Assembly: GCA_913055925.1 (NCBI GenBank)
Contig: CAJXLH010000187.1
Coordinates: forward strand, 1-5,835
Length of the DNA stretch: 5,835 bases
Origin: an uncultured Maritalea sp.
GTDB taxonomy: Bacteria > Pseudomonadota > Alphaproteobacteria > Rhizobiales > Devosiaceae
Direction: 5' to 3'
The position numbers were made by a program, and so were the translations under genes. Positions 1-5,032 of this stretch are shown here, piece after piece (positions within the stretch are counted from its first letter, which is position 1; each line of letters opens with the position of its first letter). The notes below the pieces were generated by a model. It made no database searches, was not told where the DNA came from, and saw only the letters and a list, made by a program, of their open reading frames with translations.

Positions 1-169
1 ACCAGTCCGACGCCGAGGATAGCTGTAAACCGCTGGTGGTTTGATGACCGCCGATGAAAATCAATAGAGCCGAGAACTAATCGTTCTTCATCACGGTTCT
101 ATGGCGTGAGCAAGGGGATAGAAGGGTAAGCACCCCGGGTTTGATTTTCTTGGAAGCAGCAAGTCATTT

Positions 170-231
170 GCACGAGGCGTTTGGCGTCTCATTATAATAA
201 ATCAGATGACGAGACCCCAAACGCCTCGTGC
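170..231. repeat. Inverted repeat, 21-bp arms, 20-nt loop
   Basis: The left arm (170-190) and right arm (211-231) are reverse complements with a single mismatch, at 185. The arms are built round GCACGAGGCGTTTGG, and the 20-nt loop is AT-rich. As RNA this would fold into one long hairpin. There is no T-tract after the right arm, so it is not a standard intrinsic terminator. It could be the remnant of a small non-autonomous element, a strong transcript-end structure, or a protein-binding palindrome. No target-site duplication is obvious at its edges. Confidence 0.75.
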
Positions 232-320
232 CTGCGAACTAAATTGGACAACTCCAAAGCAAACCGCTTGTGGAGGCATTGGTGTTCGGCAATGCAGTCG
301 CGACAGCACCACCACCGTCA

Positions 321-341
321 CCCTCGGACTTGATCCGGGGG
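321..341. repeat. REP-like palindrome (alphaproteobacterial type)
   Basis: The stretch 321-328 pairs with 334-341 (7 Watson-Crick pairs plus one G-T) around the 5-nt loop CTTGA. The core CGGACTTGATCCG matches, from memory, short intergenic palindromes scattered through many alphaproteobacterial genomes, usually as CCCGGACTTGATCCGGG or CCTCGGACTTGATCCGAGG variants. Such elements are normally non-coding. The identification rests on resemblance and the visible stem, not on a search for other copies. Confidence 0.5.
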
Positions 342-604
342 GCATGTCTGAGCCTGAGAGAATTACCATCAAAGTGTTTCTTAAAGACTTATGACAAAAG
401 ACCGAGCAGCCGTAAGCCATCTGCGGATCGCAAAAATCCACCTGAAACGTTGTTGGACTGTGTGCTTATTGATGAATTTATTGTCCAGTTTGATTGCCCT
501 TTGGTCTGTTGAGTCCCGCAAGTTCAAACGAAAAACGGTTTTAATTCGCGTTCTTTGACGGAGCGAAAGTTAGTAAAAACAATAGGTTATAAATTAGTTA
601 GATT

Positions 605-632
605 TTGATACGAAATAAATATTGCGTAAAAT
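605..632 (+). promoter_or_regulatory. Candidate sigma-70 promoter of SRPBCC/TetR unit
   Basis: TTGATA at 605-610 (5 of 6 to TTGACA) is followed after 16 nt by TAAAAT at 627-632 (5 of 6 to TATAAT). This predicts a transcript start near 640 and a leader of about 55 nt. The region 575-680 is far more AT-rich than the neighbouring genes, which fits a promoter but also raises the chance of accidental matches. The heptamer AAATATT occurs at 617-623 and 638-644, 21 bp apart, on either side of the -10 box. Confidence 0.4.
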
Positions 633-694
633 AAAACAAATATTTTATGAAAAGAAACAAGAAAACATAAGATATCGACATACGGAGAACAAAG

Positions 695-1216
695 ATGTCA
701 AAGGAACCAACAATAATTATTGAGGCCGGCGCGGAAAAAATTTGGGATGTTTTGGTCGGCGATTTTGTGAATGTGCACAAATGGATGGCGTCGATTGATG
801 CCTCGACAGCCATGGCGGGTACCGCCATTCCCGGCGCCCCGGTGGTGGGGCGAAACGCGCACATTCCTTTGAATGATGGCATAATGGCGGACAAGATTGT
901 CGGCATCGACAAAGCCAGTTGGACGCTTCACTTGGACACCGACCTTAAGAACATTAAGGGTTTCAATCCAATGCTTGGCTTCAAAAATTCAGTTTACATC
1001 AAGCCGTTGGGTGACAATCGCTGCGAAGTGACCTGGTCGCGCAGCCCAAAAGTGGTGTGGTATCTTTCTTTCATGTATCCAATGTTGAAAAAGGCACTTT
1101 ACCCAGGCTTTGTTCGCAGCCTAGAAGAGCTAAAGCACATTGTGGAAACTGGCACGCCGCATCCGCGTAAAGTCGCTGCATTTGAAAAAGAGGCAGTGGC
1201 AGCGGCAGCTGAATAG
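695..1216 (+). CDS. SRPBCC (START/polyketide cyclase-like) protein
   Basis: A 173-residue protein with the layout of the SRPBCC superfamily, probably the Polyketide_cyc2 group. These proteins fold as a helix-grip that encloses a hydrophobic ligand pocket. The N-terminal strand and helix (residues 6-31, ending NVHKWMASI) match the usual 'I.I.A..E.VWDVL.D......W' opening. A central beta region follows (about 50-125), then a long C-terminal helix with FVRSLEELKHIVE (about 142-155). There is no signal peptide, so it is probably cytoplasmic. The tail (from about 157) is charged and alanine-rich and looks disordered. The start is supported by ACGGAG at 682-687. A TetR-type regulator follows after 16 nt, so the two are probably co-transcribed. 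Members of the fold bind or modify lipids, polyketides and aromatics; no substrate can be read from the sequence, and catalysis is not certain. Confidence 0.85.
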   Translation: MSKEPTIIIEAGAEKIWDVLVGDFVNVHKWMASIDASTAMAGTAIPGAPVVGRNAHIPLNDGIMADKIVGIDKASWTLHLDTDLKNIKGFNPMLGFKNSVYIKPLGDNRCEVTWSRSPKVVWYLSFMYPMLKKALYPGFVRSLEELKHIVETGTPHPRKVAAFEKEAVAAAAE

Positions 1217-1218
1217 AT

Positions 1219-1228
1219 GAGGGAGAGG
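1219..1228 (+). promoter_or_regulatory. Ribosome binding site supporting the ATT start
   Basis: The purine run GAGGGAGAGG contains GGAG 7 nt and AGAGG 4 nt before the ATT at 1233. It lies just after the stop of the SRPBCC gene, so termination and re-initiation could be coupled. It is the main sequence evidence that translation of the TetR protein begins here and not at the GTG at 1329. Confidence 0.6.
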
Positions 1229-1232
1229 CACC

Positions 1233-1820
1233 ATTAGCCAACTATCAGCAAAACAACGGCTAATCGAAGCAGGCAAAAAACACTTTGCCAAGTCAGGCTT
1301 CAAGGGTGCCTCCGTCCGTGAAATCGCTGTGAGCGCAGACCTTGCCCCTAATATGATCAACCATCATTTCGGGGGCAAGAAAGCGCTGTTTGATGCCATC
1401 ATCGAGCAATTTTCAACCGATGCTATGTCGGTGCCGCTGCGGTTGATTGCGGAGCCCGCGGCGTCGAAAGAAGAATTTCAATTTAAGTTTCGGATGTTCG
1501 TTTCCGAAACATTTGAAATCATGATTGCACAACGCGAAGTTTTTCAAATTGTCTCTCGTGAAAATGACGTTGTTTTGCCGATGCGCGCATTTCGTGAAGG
1601 CTTTTTGAAGTTTGTGTCAGACGCTAAGACCGCCGGTTATGTTCGCGCGGACGCTGAAACGGAAATGATTGTTGGCCTGGTGCTCGATCGACTTGGCAAT
1701 CAAATCACCTTTGCGGCGCAAGTTGCCAAAGGTGATGCAGAAAATGTTGTGACCAATCTCGACTACCGGAAATATTGGCTGAGTGCCAACATCGATCTCA
1801 TTCTCAATGGCTTAGTCTAA
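1233..1820 (+). CDS. TetR/AcrR-family regulator, apparent ATT start
   Basis: Reading this frame from the ATT at 1233 gives 195 residues, a normal TetR length. Residues 7-53 form a textbook TetR DNA-binding domain: helix 1 (QRLIEAGKKHFAKSGF), then ASVREIAVSADLAPNMINHHFGGKKALF with the helix-turn-helix and the HHFG(G/S)K signature. The rest is the variable helical ligand and dimer domain. No ATG, GTG or TTG exists in frame between the stop at 1218-1220 and the GTG at 1329. Starting at that GTG (residue 33) would delete most of the DNA-binding domain. The purine run GAGGGAGAGG (1219-1228) sits 4-7 nt before the ATT, the right place for a ribosome binding site. The alternatives are a +1 frameshift from the ATG at 1217 (M-R-E-R-H-H then TAG) or a sequence error. 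It follows the SRPBCC gene and probably controls that unit in response to a small molecule. Confidence 0.82.
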   Translation: MSQLSAKQRLIEAGKKHFAKSGFKGASVREIAVSADLAPNMINHHFGGKKALFDAIIEQFSTDAMSVPLRLIAEPAASKEEFQFKFRMFVSETFEIMIAQREVFQIVSRENDVVLPMRAFREGFLKFVSDAKTAGYVRADAETEMIVGLVLDRLGNQITFAAQVAKGDAENVVTNLDYRKYWLSANIDLILNGLV

Positions 1821-2587
1821 AGCGCCAAGCCCTTTAAAATTTGATCACTAGTTTGATCAAGCGGGATCACCAGTTCGATGGAAAGTCCCGACAAAATGTC
1901 GTCGTGGACTGTGGACATCCCAGCTTCTAGGGACGTGAACTGCAATCGCGTTCCATCTTCGAATTCAAGCATAACGGGAATGAAGGCAGGGACTTCACTC
2001 GAATTGGCCAATCGTTTGATGGCGTCGTCAAATAGGCCGGCGGCTTCGAATGATTTCAGTTTTTCGCTGAACTGTGGAAATTTTTGTGCTTGCCGGCGTA
2101 GGCGTAGGTAGACGGCCCAACTGAGTTCTTCCCAGTTTTGGACCTGTTCCATAAATCCGTTTGAGAGGAGAACATCATAAACATTCACCGGCTGGGAGAT
2201 TTCGTCGGGCAGGATGAACATTTTCTTGGCGCTCTGGTTGAAGCTGAGAACGTTCATTTTGGGATCAAGGATCATCGCCGGAAATGGCCAGTTTGCAAGG
2301 ACAAAGTTCTCCAACAAATCAAGCGTTTGTCGAATGGTCTTGCTATCGTGATTCCGCTTAGGGTAGGGGCTCGTAAAGCCCGCGGCTTCGAAAAGATCAC
2401 TGCGTTGGGATTGTGGGATCTCCAACGCCTCAGCCAATCGAATGATCATTTCGCGACTGGGGCGCGAACGCCCTGTTTCAAGAAAGGACAGATGCCTTTG
2501 GGTCGTTTCCACATCTACGGCCAACCGATGCTGACTGATGCCGCGCGATTTACGCTCGGAGCTTAGGATTTGTCCAAAATTGCTCAT
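1817..2587 (-). CDS. XRE-family regulator with MmyB-like ligand domain
   Basis: A 256-residue regulator. Residues 4-58 form an XRE/Cro-type helix-turn-helix, with SQHRLAVDVETTQRHLSFLE as recognition region and the conserved GRSRPSREMIIRLAEALEI. The linker DLFEAAGFTSPYP follows. Residues from about 80 to 250 match the MmyB-like ligand-binding (PAS-like) domain, with the typical NWPFPAMILDPKMNVLSFNQSA segment. An in-frame ATG at 2605 would add six residues. I prefer the ATG at 2587 because GAGGTA (2596-2591) lies just before it, and because the upper ATG falls inside a good -10 box. The gene is convergent with the TetR gene (4-nt overlap of the ends) and divergent from the MAPEG gene, its likeliest target along with itself. 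The ligand is unknown; relatives in actinobacteria include the antibiotic regulator MmyB. Confidence 0.88.
   Translation of the reverse strand: MSNFGQILSSERKSRGISQHRLAVDVETTQRHLSFLETGRSRPSREMIIRLAEALEIPQSQRSDLFEAAGFTSPYPKRNHDSKTIRQTLDLLENFVLANWPFPAMILDPKMNVLSFNQSAKKMFILPDEISQPVNVYDVLLSNGFMEQVQNWEELSWAVYLRLRRQAQKFPQFSEKLKSFEAAGLFDDAIKRLANSSEVPAFIPVMLEFEDGTRLQFTSLEAGMSTVHDDILSGLSIELVIPLDQTSDQILKGLAL
1841..1860. repeat. Small hairpin at the convergent gene ends
   Basis: TTGATCA (1841-1847) and TGATCAA (1854-1860) form a 7-bp stem with a 6-nt loop, 20 nt after the TetR stop and inside the last codons of the XRE gene. There is no T-tract, so it is a poor intrinsic terminator in either direction. 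TTTGATCA also occurs as a direct repeat (1840-1847 and 1852-1859), which partly reflects the repeated Asp-Gln codons of the XRE protein. Confidence 0.35.
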
Positions 2588-2603
2588 ATTTACCTCTAGG
2601 GGC

Positions 2604-2631
2604 ATGATAGTTGTGATGTGTACCGTTTCAA
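2604..2631 (-). promoter_or_regulatory. Candidate promoter of the XRE gene
   Basis: On the minus strand TTGAAA (2631-2626) and TATCAT (2609-2604) are separated by 16 nt; each box matches 5 of 6 consensus bases. The predicted start of transcription is near 2597, only about 10 nt before the ATG at 2587, so the GAGGTA ribosome binding site would lie at the very 5' end of the message. The ATG at 2605 would be upstream of the transcript, which supports the shorter protein. Confidence 0.45.
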
Positions 2632-2648
2632 CTCCCTACGAGGGAATT
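2630..2648. promoter_or_regulatory. Candidate shared operator between divergent genes
   Basis: The imperfect palindrome AACTCCCT-ACG-AGGGAATT has 8-bp arms with one mismatch. It touches the -35 box of the XRE promoter on one side and the -35 box of the MAPEG promoter on the other. A dimer bound here could affect both promoters, as expected for autoregulation by the XRE protein. Assignment to that protein is inference. Confidence 0.45.
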
Positions 2649-2675
2649 GAATAGATTTCATTCCTTGTTTTCAAT
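2647..2675 (+). promoter_or_regulatory. Candidate promoter of the MAPEG gene
   Basis: TTGAAT (2647-2652) and TTCAAT (2670-2675) are spaced by 17 nt; each matches 4 of 6 consensus bases. The transcript would start near 2682, leaving a leader of about 21 nt that carries GGAGG at 2693-2697. The -35 box overlaps the end of the palindrome at 2630-2648. Confidence 0.35.
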
Positions 2676-2702
2676 AAGGCATCCACAATCTCGGAGGCTA
2701 TA

Positions 2703-3080
2703 ATGCTATTTTGGATCTTCGCCGCACTTATTGTTTATTACGTGCATGTCTTTCTACCGTCCCTGATCCGCATCCCGCAAATTGGCGTGTACAGATATGT
2801 CGGTTCTCGCGATGACTTGCCGGAGTTGCCGACAATCGGCCAGCGTGCTCAACGCGCACATAATAATCTGCGCGAAAACATGTTGCCGTTTGCAGTGCTT
2901 GCAATTTTGAACATTGTTCTTGGCACTGAGGCCAATGCATTATTGGGTGCTCAGCTATTTGTGGCAGCGCGCGTTGTTTACCTTTTGACCTATCTGTTTG
3001 CTATTCCTTGGATCCGTTCCGGCGTTTGGAGCTTGGGCTTTGTTGGGCTGATTTTGATGGCGATGCCACTGTTGGGATAA
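2703..3080 (+). CDS. MAPEG-family membrane protein
   Basis: A 125-residue integral membrane protein of the MAPEG superfamily (membrane-associated proteins in eicosanoid and glutathione metabolism). The family signature is at residues 48-59, RAQRAHNNLREN, where Arg, Asn and Glu normally contribute to glutathione binding or trimer packing. A conserved late segment, ARVVYLLTYLFAIPWIRSGVWSLGF, spans residues 89-113. Four hydrophobic stretches are visible, at about 2-22, 60-74, 79-100 and 106-124. The start follows a strong GGAGG (2693-2697). Bacterial MAPEG proteins of this short type are mostly uncharacterised; glutathione transferase or peroxidase activity is possible but not shown by the sequence. 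It diverges from the XRE regulator, which may control it. Confidence 0.9.
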   Translation: MLFWIFAALIVYYVHVFLPSLIRIPQIGVYRYVGSRDDLPELPTIGQRAQRAHNNLRENMLPFAVLAILNIVLGTEANALLGAQLFVAARVVYLLTYLFAIPWIRSGVWSLGFVGLILMAMPLLG

Positions 3081-3107
3081 TTTCTTGCAAATGATTGCAT
3101 AAACCAC

Positions 3108-3136
3108 TTGAAACAATTCGCCGTTGGCATTAGACC
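3108..3136 (+). promoter_or_regulatory. Possible promoter of tRNA-Trp
   Basis: TTGAAA (3108-3113) and TAGACC (3131-3136) are 17 nt apart. The -35 box is good but the -10 box is weak (3 of 6). The predicted start, near 3143, is about 20 nt before the mature tRNA, a sensible distance. Transcription from the MAPEG gene is also possible, since no terminator is visible in 3081-3163. Confidence 0.3.
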
Positions 3137-3163
3137 CTTGCCAGCGGCTTTTGTCGCTTATGC

Positions 3164-3239
3164 AGGGGTGTAGCTCAGTTGGTAGAGCATCGGTCTCCAA
3201 AACCGAGGGTCGTGAGTTCGAGTCTCTCCGCCCCTGCCA
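3164..3239 (+). tRNA. trnW: tRNA-Trp (anticodon CCA)
   Basis: A complete 76-nt cloverleaf can be drawn. The acceptor stem is AGGGGTG (3164-3170) with CGCCCCT (3229-3235), including one T-G pair, followed by discriminator G3236 and an encoded CCA (3237-3239). The D-loop has AGCTCAGTTGGTAGAGC. The anticodon stem TCGGT/ACCGA encloses the loop CTCCAAA, placing CCA at 3197-3199, which reads UGG. The T arm has GTTCGAGTC. No intron or abnormality is seen. It is flanked by a MAPEG gene and an exported ClpP-like protein; secE-nusG, which I recall as a common downstream neighbour in alphaproteobacteria, is not here. Confidence 0.97.
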
Positions 3240-3347
3240 TTTCTTCCAAAATTTTCCTAATTTTATCCACGCAGTCAAAAGCTTTGCTAAGATTGACTTG
3301 TTCGTTTGTCGATCAACCGGCTTGCTGCAAAACAAAAGGATAAGGTG

Positions 3348-3959
3348 ATGAAGAAATTTCTGACGTACATTTTGACGATGTCTGTCTTGGTCGGTTTGGC
3401 CAGTGCGCAGGATTACCTTCCAATGCAATTCGAACGTGTGGGCGATGCATTTGTCGCGACCGGCGTAATTGATGACACGACAATAGATGCCTTTGAGGAT
3501 GCATTGGACGAGCATCCAGATGTCAGAATACTCGTTTTGGCATTTGTTGAAGGATCTGTCGACGACGATTCTAACCTTGAGTTGTCACGGATTGTTCGCG
3601 AAGAGGGATTCGCCACACGTGTTCCCTCAAATGGGCTTGTCGCTTCTGGTGGAACGGATCTGTTTCTTGCAGGGGCGAAGCGAGAGCTCGAATCAGGTGC
3701 TTGCGTCGGCGTTCATTCTTGGTCCGATGGGCGCAATGCCGCCACTGCGTTTCCGCGCGATAGCGAAGAGCACAGCAAGTATCTTGACTACTACGAAGAA
3801 ATGGGGACGCCAACAGACTTCTATTGGTTCACCATTGAGGCGGCACCTGCGGACGGTATGCATTGGATGAATAAAGCTGAGGTATCGAAATACCGATTGG
3901 CGACGAGTATCGTTATGAAACTAGGTTCGCGCTCTAGCTGCGAAAGTCGACTTCAATAA
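3348..3959 (+). CDS. Exported ClpP-fold protein (COG3904-like)
   Basis: A 203-residue protein starting MKKFLTYILTMSVLVGLASA, a clear Sec signal peptide with probable cleavage after residue 20 (ASA|QD), so the mature protein is periplasmic. An in-frame ATG at 3306 would bury the signal behind 14 residues; ATG 3348, preceded by AAGGATAAGG, is preferred. Residues 36-123 follow the ClpP/SppA crotonase-like layout of predicted periplasmic COG3904 proteins: strand VATGVID, helix DAFEDAL, strand VRILVLAF, helix ELSRIVREEGFATRV, then VASGGTDLFLAGAKR and GVHSW. S100 and H123 fall where the catalytic Ser and His of ClpP-type peptidases lie (23 residues apart, 25 in ClpP). The usual oxyanion 'SPGGSV' reads FVEGSV and the family's 'CASAC' reads VASGG, so activity is plausible but unproven. 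Two cysteines remain in the mature chain (119, 198). Confidence 0.72.
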   Translation: MKKFLTYILTMSVLVGLASAQDYLPMQFERVGDAFVATGVIDDTTIDAFEDALDEHPDVRILVLAFVEGSVDDDSNLELSRIVREEGFATRVPSNGLVASGGTDLFLAGAKRELESGACVGVHSWSDGRNAATAFPRDSEEHSKYLDYYEEMGTPTDFYWFTIEAAPADGMHWMNKAEVSKYRLATSIVMKLGSRSSCESRLQ

Positions 3960-3978
3960 CATTTCCAACAATTCATCT

Positions 3979-4051
3979 ACCTTTCGGCAAGTTAACTGGC
4001 GTTCGCGACCGTTCGCAGGCAGTTTTGTATTTGCGGCTGGGGCCGAAAGGT
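3979..4051 (+). promoter_or_regulatory. Structured leader pairing with the YHYH gene ribosome site
   Basis: ACCTTTCGGC (3979-3988) is perfectly complementary to GCCGAAAGGT (4042-4051), and the second arm contains the AAAGG ribosome binding site of the gene starting at 4056. Inside, AACTG (3994-3998) pairs with CAGTT (4020-4024) and GCG (3999-4001) with CGC (4014-4016). The inner hairpin is followed by CAGTTTTGTATTT, which could act as a weak terminator of the upstream gene. The overall shape allows two states, with the ribosome site covered or free. It resembles no named riboswitch that I recognise. Confidence 0.45.
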
Positions 4052-4055
4052 TCGA

Positions 4056-4937
4056 ATGATGACAAAGGAAAAACGACTTTTTGGAATTGCAATTGCCACG
4101 CTGATGACGTTGCCCACGGTCACGACACCAACCTTTGCGCATGGTGAAAAATTGCCGCTCGGTGACGGTCAAGTTTCCTCATTTCCTAAATACGACCACG
4201 TCTATTCTTGCAAGCAGCGGTTTAACCCCAACGCGCCAGGTGCGCGCGCGTCCGGCGACTGGATAGTTGGCGATTATTGGTATCCAGATCGAAAACCAAC
4301 GGTAGACGGCAATGTGATGTGGTCTGGTAATGGGGCCAAGGTTACTGTTGCAGGTGGCACGCGAACGATTGTGAGTAATTTATTGCCGAGCCACGGCACG
4401 GGAGAGTTTCCCGTCAAACGGTCTGATGATGCATATAGATATGATCGGAATCCAAACAAAATTCGGGCGCAAGGTCTGGTTTTACAGCTCGATGCGACAC
4501 CGGAAATTGCACATCGAGCATCTTGCGTGCCTATGGGCATGATCGGCGTTGCGCTTTCTGGCGCTGCCATCTTCAATGCATTGGATGCGCGTGGCGAAGA
4601 TGCGCCGGCACATGAAATTCAGGACGAATGTGGTGGTCATCCAGAGCGAAGCGGTATGTATCATTATCACAATGGTTCGGACTGCATGGTGGAACTCGAA
4701 AAAACAAAGAGCGGACATTCCGGGCTTGTTGGATACGCACTCGATGGGTTTGGGATTTACGGCAAGTTTGGCGATGATGGCGTGGAAATGCACAATGACG
4801 ATTTGGACGAGTGTCACGGCCACATTGGCAAGGTGATGTGGGACGGCAAAGAAGTCGAGATGTATCACTATCACCTGACCGACGAATATCCGTATACGAT
4901 CGGCTGTTTTGTTGGAACGCCGGTGAGCAATCGGTAA
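4056..4937 (+). CDS. Exported YHYH-domain protein
   Basis: A 293-residue protein with a Sec signal peptide (residues 1-28, cleavage after TFA before HG), so it is probably periplasmic or secreted. It carries the YHYH domain, named for its Tyr-His-Tyr-His motif, here present twice: residues 202-205 (MYHYHNG) and 270-273 (MYHYHLTDEYPYTIGC). Each copy follows a Cys-Gly-His type motif: DECGGH at 190-195 and DECHGH at 251-256. GYALDGFGIYG (226-236) and GVALSGAAIFN (164-174) are a second repeated pair, so the C-terminal half is an internal duplication. The many histidines suggest metal binding. Six cysteines in the mature chain (52, 157, 192, 210, 253, 284) could form three disulfides. Translation could start at 4056 or 4059; AAAGG (4046-4050) serves either. 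The biochemical role of the family is not established to my knowledge. Confidence 0.88.
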   Translation: MMTKEKRLFGIAIATLMTLPTVTTPTFAHGEKLPLGDGQVSSFPKYDHVYSCKQRFNPNAPGARASGDWIVGDYWYPDRKPTVDGNVMWSGNGAKVTVAGGTRTIVSNLLPSHGTGEFPVKRSDDAYRYDRNPNKIRAQGLVLQLDATPEIAHRASCVPMGMIGVALSGAAIFNALDARGEDAPAHEIQDECGGHPERSGMYHYHNGSDCMVELEKTKSGHSGLVGYALDGFGIYGKFGDDGVEMHNDDLDECHGHIGKVMWDGKEVEMYHYHLTDEYPYTIGCFVGTPVSNR

Positions 4938-4975
4938 TCGACGCAAAAATGATTACGTCTTCGCTTTTTCGCCCA

Positions 4976-5012
4976 TTGACGTGACGCGGAAATGTTTATT
5001 CAATCCGCGTCA
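4976..5012 (+). promoter_or_regulatory. Candidate promoter overlapped by a palindrome
   Basis: TTGACG (4976-4981, 5 of 6) and TTCAAT (4999-5004, 4 of 6) are spaced by 17 nt and predict a start near 5011, about 22 nt before the ATG at 5033. The perfect inverted repeat TGACGCGGA (4982-4990) and TCCGCGTCA (5004-5012) begins right after the -35 box and runs through the -10 box to the start site. It lacks a T-tract, so an operator is likelier than a terminator of the YHYH gene, although the latter cannot be excluded. Confidence 0.45.
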
Positions 5013-5032
5013 TAGTTTGAGGCGAGGGGCAT

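Larger units (their letters stand above)
1..604. other. Gene-poor region, no convincing CDS
   Basis: No protein-coding gene can be supported here. Forward frame 1 is open from the window edge to a stop at 55-57 (ending ...NRWWFDDRR) and frame 3 to 42-44. Either could be the tail of an upstream gene, but neither tail is recognisable. The short open frames at about 202-512 on both strands overlap each other, have no ribosome binding site, and encode low-complexity peptides that resemble no family I know. What the stretch does contain is a long inverted repeat (170-231) and a REP-like hairpin (321-341). A small hairpin, AAACC/GGTTT, lies at 27-42; it could belong to the end of an upstream transcript but is too weak to call a terminator. 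A small RNA cannot be excluded. Confidence 0.5.

Noticed and set aside
202..512. Three short overlapping open frames on both strands
   Set aside because: No ribosome site, no recognisable domain, and they cross the hairpin at 321-341 and in part the right arm of the 170-231 repeat.
598..912. Minus-strand 104-residue open frame at the SRPBCC start
   Set aside because: Antisense to a well-supported gene; the hydrophobic tail comes from the AT-rich promoter region.
3086..3099. TGCAA-ATGA-TTGCA palindrome after the MAPEG stop
   Set aside because: Arms of only 5 bp, no T-tract and no matching promoter position. Too weak to call an operator or terminator.
3240..3347. Search for an attachment-site duplication or integrase next to tRNA-Trp
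   Set aside because: No repeat of the tRNA 3' end and no integrase-like gene is seen within the window.
3124..3348. Plus-strand open frame of 74 residues across tRNA-Trp
   Set aside because: SSVGRASVSKTEGREFESLRP is the translation of the tRNA itself, a common false protein.
2955..3515. Minus-strand open frame of 186 residues covering tRNA-Trp
   Set aside because: It contains RRDSNSRPSVLETDALPTELHPC, the well-known artefact of translating the antisense strand of a tRNA gene. It also overlaps MAPEG and ClpP-like genes.
4482..4946. Minus-strand 154-residue open frame
   Set aside because: It is antisense to the YHYH gene. Its His-rich and Ile-rich composition is a mirror of the real coding frame.
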